Below are positions 1-7,598 of a DNA stretch of 39,205 nucleotides, one piece after another (the first letter of the stretch is position 1; every line of letters begins with the position of its first letter). The position numbers were made by a program, and so were the translations under genes. The stretch spans positions 1-39,205 of the forward strand of contig NZ_QUEM01000034.1 of the NCBI RefSeq assembly GCF_003477995.1, given 5' to 3'. Source of the stretch: Bacteroides sp. OF04-15BH (GTDB taxonomy: Bacteria; Bacteroidota; Bacteroidia; Bacteroidales; Bacteroidaceae). The notes beneath the pieces are model-generated. The model made no database searches, had not been told where the DNA came from, and saw nothing but the letters and a program-made list of their open reading frames with translations.

Positions 1-5
1 AATTG

Positions 6-211
6 TTAAAACGGTGTGAAGTATTTCTGTATTAAGACAGACTTCCCGATTCCGAGATGGTAAAGTTTTCCAGCATGAACTTCCATAGCCACAATCAAAT
101 CTCTGAGACTCTCTCGATTGGATAGCTGACCGACTTTGTAACGATACGATTGAATTTACTTCGGTCAAGAAACTTAACTAATTGGGCAAAAATATATGGG
201 TCTTTATGCAT
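6..211 (-). pseudogene. IS4-type transposase N-terminal fragment (decayed)
   Basis: Reading the minus strand from an ATG at 211 gives a start (MHKDPYIFAQLVKFL...) that I recognise as the N-terminus of the common Bacteroidales IS4-family transposase. After '...FNRIVTK' the frame breaks. The next recognisable piece, 'QLSNRESLRDLIVA' followed by 'GKLYHLGIGKSV', is in another frame, and the roughly 20 residues normally between them are missing. The sequence then diverges and stops at 6-8. It is therefore an internally deleted, frameshifted and truncated remnant with no catalytic residues left. It sits just past the 3' end of the long minus-strand gene array and marks mobile-element activity there. 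Family assignment is from memory of the conserved N-terminus. Confidence 0.72.
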
Positions 212-266
212 AACAGTCTGAAAATTACCACAAAAGTAAATTCAAATCCGTTCTCTCCAAAATCTC

Positions 267-346
267 CTATAACAAATTGAATTTCAATTATTTCAAAGAA
301 CTTCTATGATTTTTTAGTGGACACTAATGATATTCTATAACAAATT
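267..346. repeat. 12-bp direct repeats (CTATAACAAATT) flanking 56 bp
   Basis: CTATAACAAATT occurs at 267-278 and again at 335-346. The second copy overlaps the stop codon of the first minus-strand gene. Between them lie a perfect small palindrome (AATTGAA-T-TTCAATT, 275-289) and a stretch (around 312-330) that resembles the outer sequence of Bacteroidales IS elements. The repeats could be a target-site duplication around a collapsed element, or a chance duplication in AT-rich DNA. No convincing rho-independent terminator for the gene array is visible here. Confidence 0.35.
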
Positions 347-722
347 AATATGCTTTTATAGTTACAGAAGTTACAACCTTAATGGAATCAGTAGTACACT
401 CAAATAACAAGTCATGTGTCCCCTTCACTAAAATTTTCTTTTTAACTGTAAACGGAGTTTTTAATGAATCCTCAACTCCCAAAGATTTAGAAGAAAGAAC
501 AACAGGTATGACTTGATCTTTTAAATGTTCCACGTCAATAATAATCTCATCACCACATTTTAAATAAGTTGGATATACTTTTATCTTAACATCATTCACC
601 GTTATTTCTTCATTACTGCCACCACTTACTACAAGTTCTTGAACAATCTCTTCAGTACAGCTTGTCAAAAAACATCCAGCTAATAAGCCAATAAAAAAAA
701 TCTTTTTTATAAATCCATTCAT
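345..722 (-). CDS. Small lipoprotein, last gene of the array
   Basis: This 125-aa protein has a lipoprotein signal peptide: basic start, hydrophobic stretch, and lipobox L19-T20-S21-C22. Two glutamates follow the cysteine (T-E-E), which is compatible with the acidic signal that sends Bacteroidetes lipoproteins to the outer-membrane surface. The rest is predicted beta-rich with alternating hydrophobic residues ('VKIKVYPTYLKCGDEIIID'), suggesting a single Ig-like or similar sandwich domain with two further cysteines. I recognise no family. It is the most promoter-distal gene of the minus-strand array, 54 bp downstream of the DUF805 fusion gene. It is most likely an envelope accessory of the same system, but this rests on position only. 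Confidence 0.72.
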   Translation of the reverse strand: MNGFIKKIFFIGLLAGCFLTSCTEEIVQELVVSGGSNEEITVNDVKIKVYPTYLKCGDEIIIDVEHLKDQVIPVVLSSKSLGVEDSLKTPFTVKKKILVKGTHDLLFECTTDSIKVVTSVTIKAY

Positions 723-776
723 AATATTTTCCTTTTTAATAACTATATTAATTATGTCAACAAATCAACTCTTTCT

Positions 777-1718
777 CTATTCCTCTTGTCTTTCTATGAT
801 ATCATACATATTAATATTTTTGTCACTAGCGCAACACAAATAATATAAAACAATAAAAAAGCCGATTAATGGTATAAAAAAAATCATAAAATCCCATCCA
901 CTTCGTCCAGTATCATGCAATCTCCTGACACCAACAGAAAGACTTGGTAACAAAGAAATAAGAACAAAAATTAATTCCAGAATCAAAATGATATCACAAA
1001 TTTTTGAATTAGAATTAAACGCTATAGCCAAAGCAACCAAAGCACAAGCTACCATCAGATTATATAAGTTAAAACACCAATATTCTTTTCTTGTAGCGCG
1101 TCCTCTAAATACTGCATATTTACGATAACAGGTTTTAATAGCATTACCAAAGGTCATTTGCGCTACGGGATGATCCTTTATTACACGGATAGATTCATCA
1201 ACAGTAGTTTCTGACTCTTTAGATACAGATAAAGGATCTACGATATTAAGAATTTCCTCATTTTTTATATCAATATCTGTAATCGTTTCTGGTGAAAACA
1301 CTTTTTGCTTTTCTTGCTGACAGTCTTTTTTCCGTTCACATCCCCATCCTGTTATAATAATAAAACATCCTCTATCTTCAAACTTAAAAAAAATGTATTC
1401 ATTAGAGGGATATGTAACAATCAATTTAGCATAAGGTTTTAATAGAGAATTAGACTCTATTAATTGATGTGCTTTTTGAATATATGACTGCAACTCAAGC
1501 TGTACATACTCATATGTATCCTTATCCGCCTCGATTAATGACGTATATTCTTCATTGTTGTCAATTTGCCATAAAACTTCATGCTGCATTATTTGAATTC
1601 CAGCAAAAGATATATTGCATTTACCATTTAACAACTTTAAATGCAAAAACAAATTATTGTAATTAAGTTCCATCAGGAAAGTAACATTTTCCTTTGGTAC
1701 ACGTTTTAATATGTTCAT
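777..1718 (-). CDS. Shared N-terminal adaptor domain fused to DUF805 membrane domain
   Basis: This 313-aa protein has two parts. Residues about 10-130 form the same N-terminal domain found in the trypsin-like protease (9673-12228) and the subtilisin-like protease (19893-22661) of this array: an 'LNYNNLFLHLKLL' start, a central Trp (W50), and a 'GWGCERK' end (G124-W125-G126). After an acidic linker, residues about 187-310 are a DUF805 domain with the family's 'FRGRATRKEYW' and 'RRLHDTGRSGW' motifs and about four membrane helices. The adaptor is therefore probably cytoplasmic and anchored by DUF805. The function of DUF805 is unknown; it is a common small inner-membrane domain. The fusion ties this protein to the proteases genetically and by domain sharing. 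Confidence 0.85.
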   Translation of the reverse strand: MNILKRVPKENVTFLMELNYNNLFLHLKLLNGKCNISFAGIQIMQHEVLWQIDNNEEYTSLIEADKDTYEYVQLELQSYIQKAHQLIESNSLLKPYAKLIVTYPSNEYIFFKFEDRGCFIIITGWGCERKKDCQQEKQKVFSPETITDIDIKNEEILNIVDPLSVSKESETTVDESIRVIKDHPVAQMTFGNAIKTCYRKYAVFRGRATRKEYWCFNLYNLMVACALVALAIAFNSNSKICDIILILELIFVLISLLPSLSVGVRRLHDTGRSGWDFMIFFIPLIGFFIVLYYLCCASDKNINMYDIIERQEE

Positions 1719-1757
1719 AATCCTATATTTTATAAATACCGACCAATAACTTAAACA

Positions 1758-2933
1758 TTATTTTTTACAGAGAGAAATAAAGTCACGATAGGTTCCGCCA
1801 AATACATTTATATCCAGTTTATGTTTTTCCGGTATTCCATATACAGCACCTTTATCTGTAAATTGCCATATTAGATAATCCGAATCAGAAGGATATTCAT
1901 CTGTATAATGAGCCATCCAGAATTTATATTGGGCAAACTGTTTCGAATTGAAAAATTTTTTTCTCATATTTGTTGAAGTGTAAATAATAGGTTTTACATT
2001 CAATTCTTTTTCCACGATTTGCAACCATTTCAAGACTTTCTTTTGCGTTTCTTCTACACCTATTTTCTGAGCCTGCTCCATTACTTCAATATCCAAAACA
2101 GGAGGAAGATCACCTGATTCATAGATAAGATAGTCTAAAAAATTTGCAGCCTGCTCCTCAGGAGAACTCGATGTCAAATGCATAAAATGATAAGAACCTC
2201 TTACCAAATAATGTTTTTTTGCCATAAACATATTATCGATGTATTTTTTATCTCTATGTGTGGCACCTTCTGTCGCCTTAGTAAAAACAAAACTTATCGG
2301 ATGAAAGAAAAAATCCTTTTCAGGCCTTACAAGAGATATACGCCCATTATTCATTCTATATAAAGCTATATCCCCCCATTTTTCAATATAATTATGATGG
2401 GACAAGTCTATTCCATAGACAACATCTTCTACATTTGTATTTTGTGTTCCTCTATCTATTAATCCCCCTTCCCATCTTCCAAAAAGTTTGTGCCCCAAAC
2501 TATCGACCCGAAGACCGATACCCGATTTTGCGCCACGTCTCCAATTCCCCCTATAATACGAACCATCTTTATAATACATCACTCCATATCCGTCAGGGGA
2601 TAATCCCTTAAAATCACCGTTATACTCAGCTTTTTCCGTAATCATTGTTCCGAAAATCATCTGATTATCAATCCACTCTCCCTCATAGATTGTTCCTTTG
2701 GGAGTAATCATGCGCCCTGTACCATGACGTTTTCCGTTATCCAACTCTCCGGTATATATAAAACCGTCTTCCATCTGAAGATTTTCGACCAGAGACACAA
2801 CCCCTTTTGAATGATTTTCTGCTTTCTCTATATTAAAATAATCTGTTATCTCTTCAAAAAGCAGTCGATCACACACACCACCTAAAACAAATGCGCCTAC
2901 CCCTACCAAAACAAACTTCCATTGTGTCTTCAT
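1758..2933 (-). CDS. Membrane-anchored MORN-repeat GH25 lysozyme
   Basis: This 391-aa protein has an N-terminal membrane anchor or uncleaved signal (residues 6-24). It then carries about four MORN repeats (residues about 56-160; G-x-[FW]-x-x-x-x-x-x-G-x-G pattern, for example 'YTGELDNGKRHGTGRM' and 'YEGEW') and a C-terminal glycoside hydrolase 25 domain (about 172-390). GH25 hallmarks are all visible: 'YGIDLSHH' with D176, 'FVFTKATEG', 'GSYHF', the catalytic 'LDIE' (D281, E283), 'IYTST', and the terminal 'WQFTDKGAVYGI...LDIN'. GH25 enzymes cut the MurNAc-GlcNAc bond of peptidoglycan, so an active muramidase facing the periplasm is expected. MORN repeats commonly mediate membrane or protein contact. 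It starts 3 bp after the coiled-coil lipoprotein gene ends. Confidence 0.9.
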   Translation of the reverse strand: MKTQWKFVLVGVGAFVLGGVCDRLLFEEITDYFNIEKAENHSKGVVSLVENLQMEDGFIYTGELDNGKRHGTGRMITPKGTIYEGEWIDNQMIFGTMITEKAEYNGDFKGLSPDGYGVMYYKDGSYYRGNWRRGAKSGIGLRVDSLGHKLFGRWEGGLIDRGTQNTNVEDVVYGIDLSHHNYIEKWGDIALYRMNNGRISLVRPEKDFFFHPISFVFTKATEGATHRDKKYIDNMFMAKKHYLVRGSYHFMHLTSSSPEEQAANFLDYLIYESGDLPPVLDIEVMEQAQKIGVEETQKKVLKWLQIVEKELNVKPIIYTSTNMRKKFFNSKQFAQYKFWMAHYTDEYPSDSDYLIWQFTDKGAVYGIPEKHKLDINVFGGTYRDFISLCKK

Positions 2934-2936
2934 AGC

Positions 2937-3830
2937 TTATTTTTTTACTTGTATGACCAAATATTTACTGGTTTTCCAGAAAGACTCTTTATCCAAGATA
3001 TACAATTTATATTTCCCTTTTGAAAGACGTTCCAATTTATAACTGTCTTTCATAACAGGGGTCATAATTTTAGGATCATTACCAGCAATATCAATATAAT
3101 CCAAACTTCTCACGTCAAACTTATAACTATCTGTGAAAGCTGAGTAATTGATTTTTCCTTTTCGAAGTAAGCCTCCTCCAACTAGTATACCTTGATCCGA
3201 CAATTCTTTTTTTGTTCCTATAACGTAAAATGCAGTATTAAACTGGGAAACTTGCTTACCCAATTCCTGAGTTTCCTTACTAAGATTACTCAAACTATCT
3301 GACAGTAAATTCATTCCGGATCGTACCTCTGCTAACTGTCTGTTTAGTGTATTGATATTATAATTTTTAGATTCAATTACATTTCTCAGATTCTGTATAA
3401 TAGAATCTTTTTTATTTATTTCAACATTCATATAAGAAATCAGGGTACCCAATTTTTTTATACGATCATCACTTTTATTCACCAAACTGTCCAAATAATG
3501 AATGCGTTCCCTCTTTTCCTGAAGAAATGATTCAAAATTTTTTATCTTTTCGATAAGTTGGTGTCGTGTAAATCTTCGTCCCTCCTCATCGTATTGTGAA
3601 AAAAGAATACGTTCCTGCATGTTAATCGTATCCAAAATATTGGATATTTCCACAATCGTAAAAGTCATGTCATTCAATACCAGTTGCTGATGTTCATTGA
3701 GCGCTCGCAAAGAATCCCGTTCTGAAATCAGAAGCTTTTCTTCTGCACTTTGATTATGACAGGCCCCCAAAGTCATCAACCCTACCCCCAAAAACAAACT
3801 TAAAACTTTATTCTTTTCCATATAATTCAT
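2937..3830 (-). CDS. Coiled-coil lipoprotein
   Basis: This 297-aa protein has lipobox L21-G22-A23-C24 after a hydrophobic signal; an alternative start at M4 keeps the signal intact. Residues about 30-195 are long coiled-coil helices with heptad-like Leu/Ile spacing, and about 195-297 form a small beta-rich C-terminal domain beginning 'FYVIGTKKELSDQGI'. This coil plus 'YVIGTKKEL' tail is a recurrent Bacteroidetes lipoprotein layout. Some members carry names such as Cbp1-like collagen-binding adhesin, an assignment from memory that says little about function here. The coiled coil could span the periplasm and link the outer membrane to the inner-membrane parts of the system. The gene is 2 bp from its upstream neighbour, so co-transcription is very likely. 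Confidence 0.78.
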   Translation of the reverse strand: MNYMEKNKVLSLFLGVGLMTLGACHNQSAEEKLLISERDSLRALNEHQQLVLNDMTFTIVEISNILDTINMQERILFSQYDEEGRRFTRHQLIEKIKNFESFLQEKRERIHYLDSLVNKSDDRIKKLGTLISYMNVEINKKDSIIQNLRNVIESKNYNINTLNRQLAEVRSGMNLLSDSLSNLSKETQELGKQVSQFNTAFYVIGTKKELSDQGILVGGGLLRKGKINYSAFTDSYKFDVRSLDYIDIAGNDPKIMTPVMKDSYKLERLSKGKYKLYILDKESFWKTSKYLVIQVKK

Positions 3831-3832
3831 TT

Positions 3833-4726
3833 TTAATATTCTTTGATATTTCTATCACGCATCATCTTACTCATGTTTCTTTTTAAATCAGCAATTGTGC
3901 TCACAGAAGTCATGCCTTTCCACAAATTATGAGCCTCTGAATGTTGCCTGAAAAACCAGTCAAGAACCTCTTGTTGTTCTTTAGATAAATCATTTTTTCT
4001 TAATTGATAAGCATTTCGAAAAGCTTTTAGATCATGATTAGAAGCAACAATATGTCCAGCCAACAAATGTCGCAATGCCATGATGCGTTCCTTCTGCTCA
4101 AAAGAAAGATCGGGAGTATGTTTTTCTATATAAGAAATATCCTTTAAGGAAATCTCAATATCACCCAAATCATGCACTCTCTCATTAAAAGCGTCCTCTG
4201 TATTAAAGTCCGAATGTACTTTTTCTTCCTTCTGGTCTGTCAATAAACTTGGTTCCTTTAAAAAAACATAGACCGTTGATAACAGCAATATAAATACAAA
4301 AATGCAAGTCAACTGATAAATATGCCTGAAATGTTTCAGATCCAATCCTTTTCCCATTCCTTTCCATTTATCTTTTACGACCATAATACTAATCATAAAA
4401 CCTAGAAAGAACAGAGCAACTAAAATAAAGAGAGTCCAATAAACATAATCAAAACCAGACTGATACAGAAATATTTTGATTAAAGCCAAACATAAAACAG
4501 GAATCAATAAAAAAACTCCCAAACGTAAACTACGCAAGACATAAACCGCGCCTAATATTCCGAAAATATCTATAAAAGAATACTGCACAAGCTCATAAAA
4601 CATATTAGAGGAATGATTTTCATTCCCCCAATATTGCCCCCACAATATAATAGGAGAAAGCAAACAAAAGATCAGAATAAATTTTAATATCAACTGTATA
4701 CTTATATTTAACCCATTCTTATTCAT
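3833..4726 (-). CDS. Multi-pass membrane protein, paralogue A
   Basis: This 297-aa protein has about five predicted membrane helices (roughly residues 9-29, 50-66, 68-88, 92-113, 134-156). A soluble helical C-terminal tail of about 140 residues follows, containing an acidic stretch and 'SFEQKERIMALRHLLAGH'. Just before the last membrane helix it has 'GLDLKHFRHIYQL'. The next gene upstream (4775-5788) has 'GWDYQHCRHLYQV' at the equivalent place, so the two share the motif G-x-D-x-x-H-x-R-H-x-Y-Q and a similar topology, although their tails differ. I do not recognise the family. The pair was probably made by duplication, and the differing tails may bind different partners in the envelope complex. 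Confidence 0.72.
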   Translation of the reverse strand: MNKNGLNISIQLILKFILIFCLLSPIILWGQYWGNENHSSNMFYELVQYSFIDIFGILGAVYVLRSLRLGVFLLIPVLCLALIKIFLYQSGFDYVYWTLFILVALFFLGFMISIMVVKDKWKGMGKGLDLKHFRHIYQLTCIFVFILLLSTVYVFLKEPSLLTDQKEEKVHSDFNTEDAFNERVHDLGDIEISLKDISYIEKHTPDLSFEQKERIMALRHLLAGHIVASNHDLKAFRNAYQLRKNDLSKEQQEVLDWFFRQHSEAHNLWKGMTSVSTIADLKRNMSKMMRDRNIKEY

Positions 4727-4774
4727 TTTACTTTTTTCAACATATTAGACACCTAATTAACTCGTAATATTTTA

Positions 4775-5788
4775 CTATAAACTGTCGTCATTCGTTAAAA
4801 GATCTCTAAGCTCATCAATAGGGATCACAATCTTGCATTCTTTTCCGGATGTATCTCCTACATACCGATAACACATCCCTCTCCTTGCTTTAATACACAT
4901 CTTTACAGAAAAAATCAATGCCTCGTTTGAATTATCTTTCAACGAGTTTACAATATTATTTTTAGCCTCTCTTTTAGATGCCTTTAACAGATCCATATCT
5001 ATTTTATCCTCATCGCATTCTGCAATATAAACCAGATTTTCTGAATCAACATAAACATTCGTAATAACAACTCCATTTCCTGCATCTATTGGAAGCTTAA
5101 TTTCTTGAACAGAGCGTTTCAAAAAGATGACATCTGGATCCTCTGTATCTAAATCAGGATCTTTTGTATCTAAATCGGCTTTCTCTGTATCATCATATAC
5201 GGCAGGGGGTTCGGGGTCATATAAAACAGAATCAATCACTTCCACTGCGACTGTATCAACAGCAATAGAATCTAACAGTTCATATTCTTCGCTATCCTCT
5301 CTCTCTATACCTGAATTAGCATCATTTACAACAGCAAAAAGAATCAATATGAATATAAAAAAAGTGAGTCCTAAAAATACTTGATATAAATGCCTGCAAT
5401 GTTGGTAATCCCATCCGGTTGACATATTCTCCCAAGCAGATACTCCATTTCTCCTAATTTGCAGAATACCTCTCCAAATACACATCGCCAATACCAAAGA
5501 AACAATCAGGTAGGGTTCAGAATCAAATAAAAAAACATCTAATAAAACTTGACTGGTCTGACATATCAAGAATAAAAAGAACCCCAACTTATTCCATCTC
5601 ATTAATAAAATTGCACCAAGAATACAACCAAGGCACATGATAGTAGACAACCCATGTCCCACTATACCTATTACCCCTCCAACTGTAAACATAGCTACAA
5701 TATAATAAAAAAACATTACTATATTTACAATTAGTACGATCCATAACCAAAACGTGACACAACCATGTCGTTCTTTTAAAGTTTCCAT
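4775..5788 (-). CDS. Multi-pass membrane protein, paralogue B
   Basis: This 337-aa protein has four to five N-terminal membrane helices (about residues 11-33, 36-58, 66-84, 88-106, 137-156). The 'GWDYQHCRHLYQ' motif shared with the 3833-4726 product precedes the last helix. The tail contains a strongly acidic, low-complexity segment (about 163-220) with the near-repeat 'DLDTKDPDLDTEDPD'. It ends in a roughly 110-residue domain ('GNGVVITNVYVDSENLVYIAECDEDKIDMD', given in part here only as the start of a beta-alpha segment). The family is unknown. The acidic repeat looks like a flexible tether holding the C-terminal domain away from the membrane. A 148 bp gap without recognisable signals separates it from the next upstream gene. 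Confidence 0.72.
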   Translation of the reverse strand: METLKERHGCVTFWLWIVLIVNIVMFFYYIVAMFTVGGVIGIVGHGLSTIMCLGCILGAILLMRWNKLGFFLFLICQTSQVLLDVFLFDSEPYLIVSLVLAMCIWRGILQIRRNGVSAWENMSTGWDYQHCRHLYQVFLGLTFFIFILILFAVVNDANSGIEREDSEEYELLDSIAVDTVAVEVIDSVLYDPEPPAVYDDTEKADLDTKDPDLDTEDPDVIFLKRSVQEIKLPIDAGNGVVITNVYVDSENLVYIAECDEDKIDMDLLKASKREAKNNIVNSLKDNSNEALIFSVKMCIKARRGMCYRYVGDTSGKECKIVIPIDELRDLLTNDDSL

Positions 5789-5936
5789 AATAAAAAAATT
5801 AAATACAACTTACTTTTACTTCTTTACAGCCTTACAGCAGAATCAAATTCACGAATATCATTGGTATCGCTTCATAACCAACTTTGGTCATATACCAAAC
5901 TGATTAGTTTTTAAATCTTTAGCAGTTTAATAGTTT

Positions 5937-6335
5937 TTACTTTATAATAATTTTATATGTAATAATTCTTTCTGTTGTCCCTCTGAATAGATGAATCACC
6001 TTTACCTTAAAAATCCCCTTCTTTAAAGATTTTAAGGTATAAGTTTGATTCGCTGAATCACCACCATCTTCATTAGGATCATAATCATCATATTTAATAT
6101 CGCAAGACAATTTAAAAGCATTTTCATCATATACCATACTATACTCAAAACCAACGGAAGGATGAATTGAATGAGAATATTGTATGATATCACCTAAATT
6201 AATCGTGTATTCACTGTCATGTTCTTTAAGTTCAACTACATTCATTTTGACGGTATGACGTCGCCAATAAAGCCAGCTCAATCCTAAAACAGATATACCA
6301 ATTATAATTACCACTACAAACATCACTCTTTTCAT
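5937..6335 (-). CDS. Signal-anchored protein with possible chagasin-like (I42) inhibitor fold
   Basis: The open frame extends to 6371, but I prefer the internal ATG at 6335 (MKRVMFVVVIIIG), which puts a compact signal/anchor at the N-terminus. The mature part of about 95 residues is beta-rich. In the longer-frame numbering it shows three loops in the order expected for chagasin-family (MEROPS I42) cysteine-protease inhibitors: a 'GD...HPSVGFEY' segment where the family has NPTTGY, a 'EDGGDSA' segment where it has a Gly-rich loop, and 'KKGIFKVKVIHLFRGTTE' near the end where it has a RPW loop. The resemblance is by eye, and the key NPTTGY and RPW residues are only partly kept. It may simply be another Ig-like envelope protein. 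It lies in an array with two serine proteases, which makes an inhibitory or chaperoning role attractive but unproven. Confidence 0.55.
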   Translation of the reverse strand: MKRVMFVVVIIIGISVLGLSWLYWRRHTVKMNVVELKEHDSEYTINLGDIIQYSHSIHPSVGFEYSMVYDENAFKLSCDIKYDDYDPNEDGGDSANQTYTLKSLKKGIFKVKVIHLFRGTTERIITYKIIIK

Positions 6336-6584
6336 TTCTATTCTTATAATCTTACAAGCCATATAGAGCACACAGAATATTTCATTTTACAGACTGCATA
6401 AAATTGAAAATTGCCCATTCTACCATCAAGTATCTGGCTTTCTGTTGTACTTCTTTAAAAATATTTTCTATGAACATTATCAACCTGACTATATTGTTAT
6501 AGAGATAACTGTTCAGAATAATGTAACATATTTTATTAAGAAAAAACTTAAAGCAAATACTGTAATGAATAGAATGTTTATTCG

Positions 6585-7598
6585 TTATTTTATTGCAAAA
6601 GTTGTTTCAAATATTTTTTTTTGCCCATACCAAAGCTCATACAAGTAAACTCCCCTAGAGAAAATACTGGATGTTTTTTCTCCCCAACCCAACAAGACTA
6701 TTGAATTTTCTCCCGGTTTTATGGTTACTGTTTTTTCATATGAAAAACAAACTGGCGATTCTCTATCTTTAAACAAGACACCATCAGGTCGAATAATACG
6801 TGCCTGCAATTTTATTGATTTTTCAGAAGAAGAAAAACCATAATATTTCATCTTGGGATATATGAATCTTACCAGATCGGCATTAATCGGTGCCCCATCC
6901 TGGTTCAATACTTTTTCATTTCTATCCACAGCCATAAAGCTGATAGAATTTACACTAAAGTATTTGCATTTCTCCACAGGACGAGTCCCAGATTTCACAA
7001 AAAAGTTTTTTTGGTACAATAACCCTTTTGGACTCCATATTTCATAATCATACTTTCCGGTACTATATACTTTTTGCGTTGTTCCATAACCGGGGAATTG
7101 GAAATATTGATTGTTTCCGCGTTTTACAGACACCTTAAAATGAAAAGAAAAATTCTCAGGCGATTTATTTCCTCTGATGACAATTCCTTTTGGAGAAATA
7201 ATCCGAACACTTAAATCCGTCATCTGAGTAGATTTCACCTTGCCGTCATATAATATTCTTGCTCCCAAAAATTGCAGTTCATCTTCGTAAAGTTCCCCTT
7301 CATCTAGAATATGCCCTAAAGAATCCGCATTAAAAAAATCCACATCTGCTACATCCATCAAGAACGATTCAGGCATAAGATCCAATTCTTTTATACGCTC
7401 ACTGATTGGTTTACCAGATGATTTTTTCTTGGTACTTACTTTTACCGGTATCTGTAACGGGTCAGCAATTATCAAAGTTGGAACATTTCTATCTTTAACC
7501 TGTGTATATACCTGAGAAAAAGGAAATCCCAGACATACACACAGAAAAAAGATACGGACTGTAAAAAGAATGGTCTGATTACAATCCTTTACCGTCAT
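6585..7598 (-). CDS. Exported protein with two homologous Ig-like repeats
   Basis: The frame is open to 7652, but the ATG at 7598 gives a proper signal sequence ('ILFTVRIFFLCVCLGF') and only a 20-bp overlap with the stop of the Sel1-repeat gene, consistent with translational coupling. In the 337-aa product, residues about 108-202 and 214-336 are two copies of one beta-sandwich module. Each has '[AV]RII[SR]P[KD]G' followed by 'SP..FS', then 'G[NE]N' and an '[FY]S.G.Y.YE[IL]W' edge ('STGKYDYEIWSPKG' and 'SRGVYLYELWYGQK'). I do not recognise the family. It is probably periplasmic and acts as a ligand-binding or structural part of the same system. Its start overlapping the upstream gene supports joint expression with the Sel1 protein. 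Confidence 0.75.
   Translation of the reverse strand: MTVKDCNQTILFTVRIFFLCVCLGFPFSQVYTQVKDRNVPTLIIADPLQIPVKVSTKKKSSGKPISERIKELDLMPESFLMDVADVDFFNADSLGHILDEGELYEDELQFLGARILYDGKVKSTQMTDLSVRIISPKGIVIRGNKSPENFSFHFKVSVKRGNNQYFQFPGYGTTQKVYSTGKYDYEIWSPKGLLYQKNFFVKSGTRPVEKCKYFSVNSISFMAVDRNEKVLNQDGAPINADLVRFIYPKMKYYGFSSSEKSIKLQARIIRPDGVLFKDRESPVCFSYEKTVTIKPGENSIVLLGWGEKTSSIFSRGVYLYELWYGQKKIFETTFAIK

Noticed and set aside
2372..2377. 6-G run in the MORN-GH25 gene as another slippage tract
   Set aside because: It is short and simply encodes Trp-Gly-Asp (TGG GGG GAT), so there is little reason to treat it as a contingency locus.
6445..6648. 67-codon plus-strand frame in and beyond the 213-bp gap before the Ig-like gene
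   Set aside because: It is AT-rich with biased composition, lies partly opposite a real gene, and has no promoter or family. It is more likely random.
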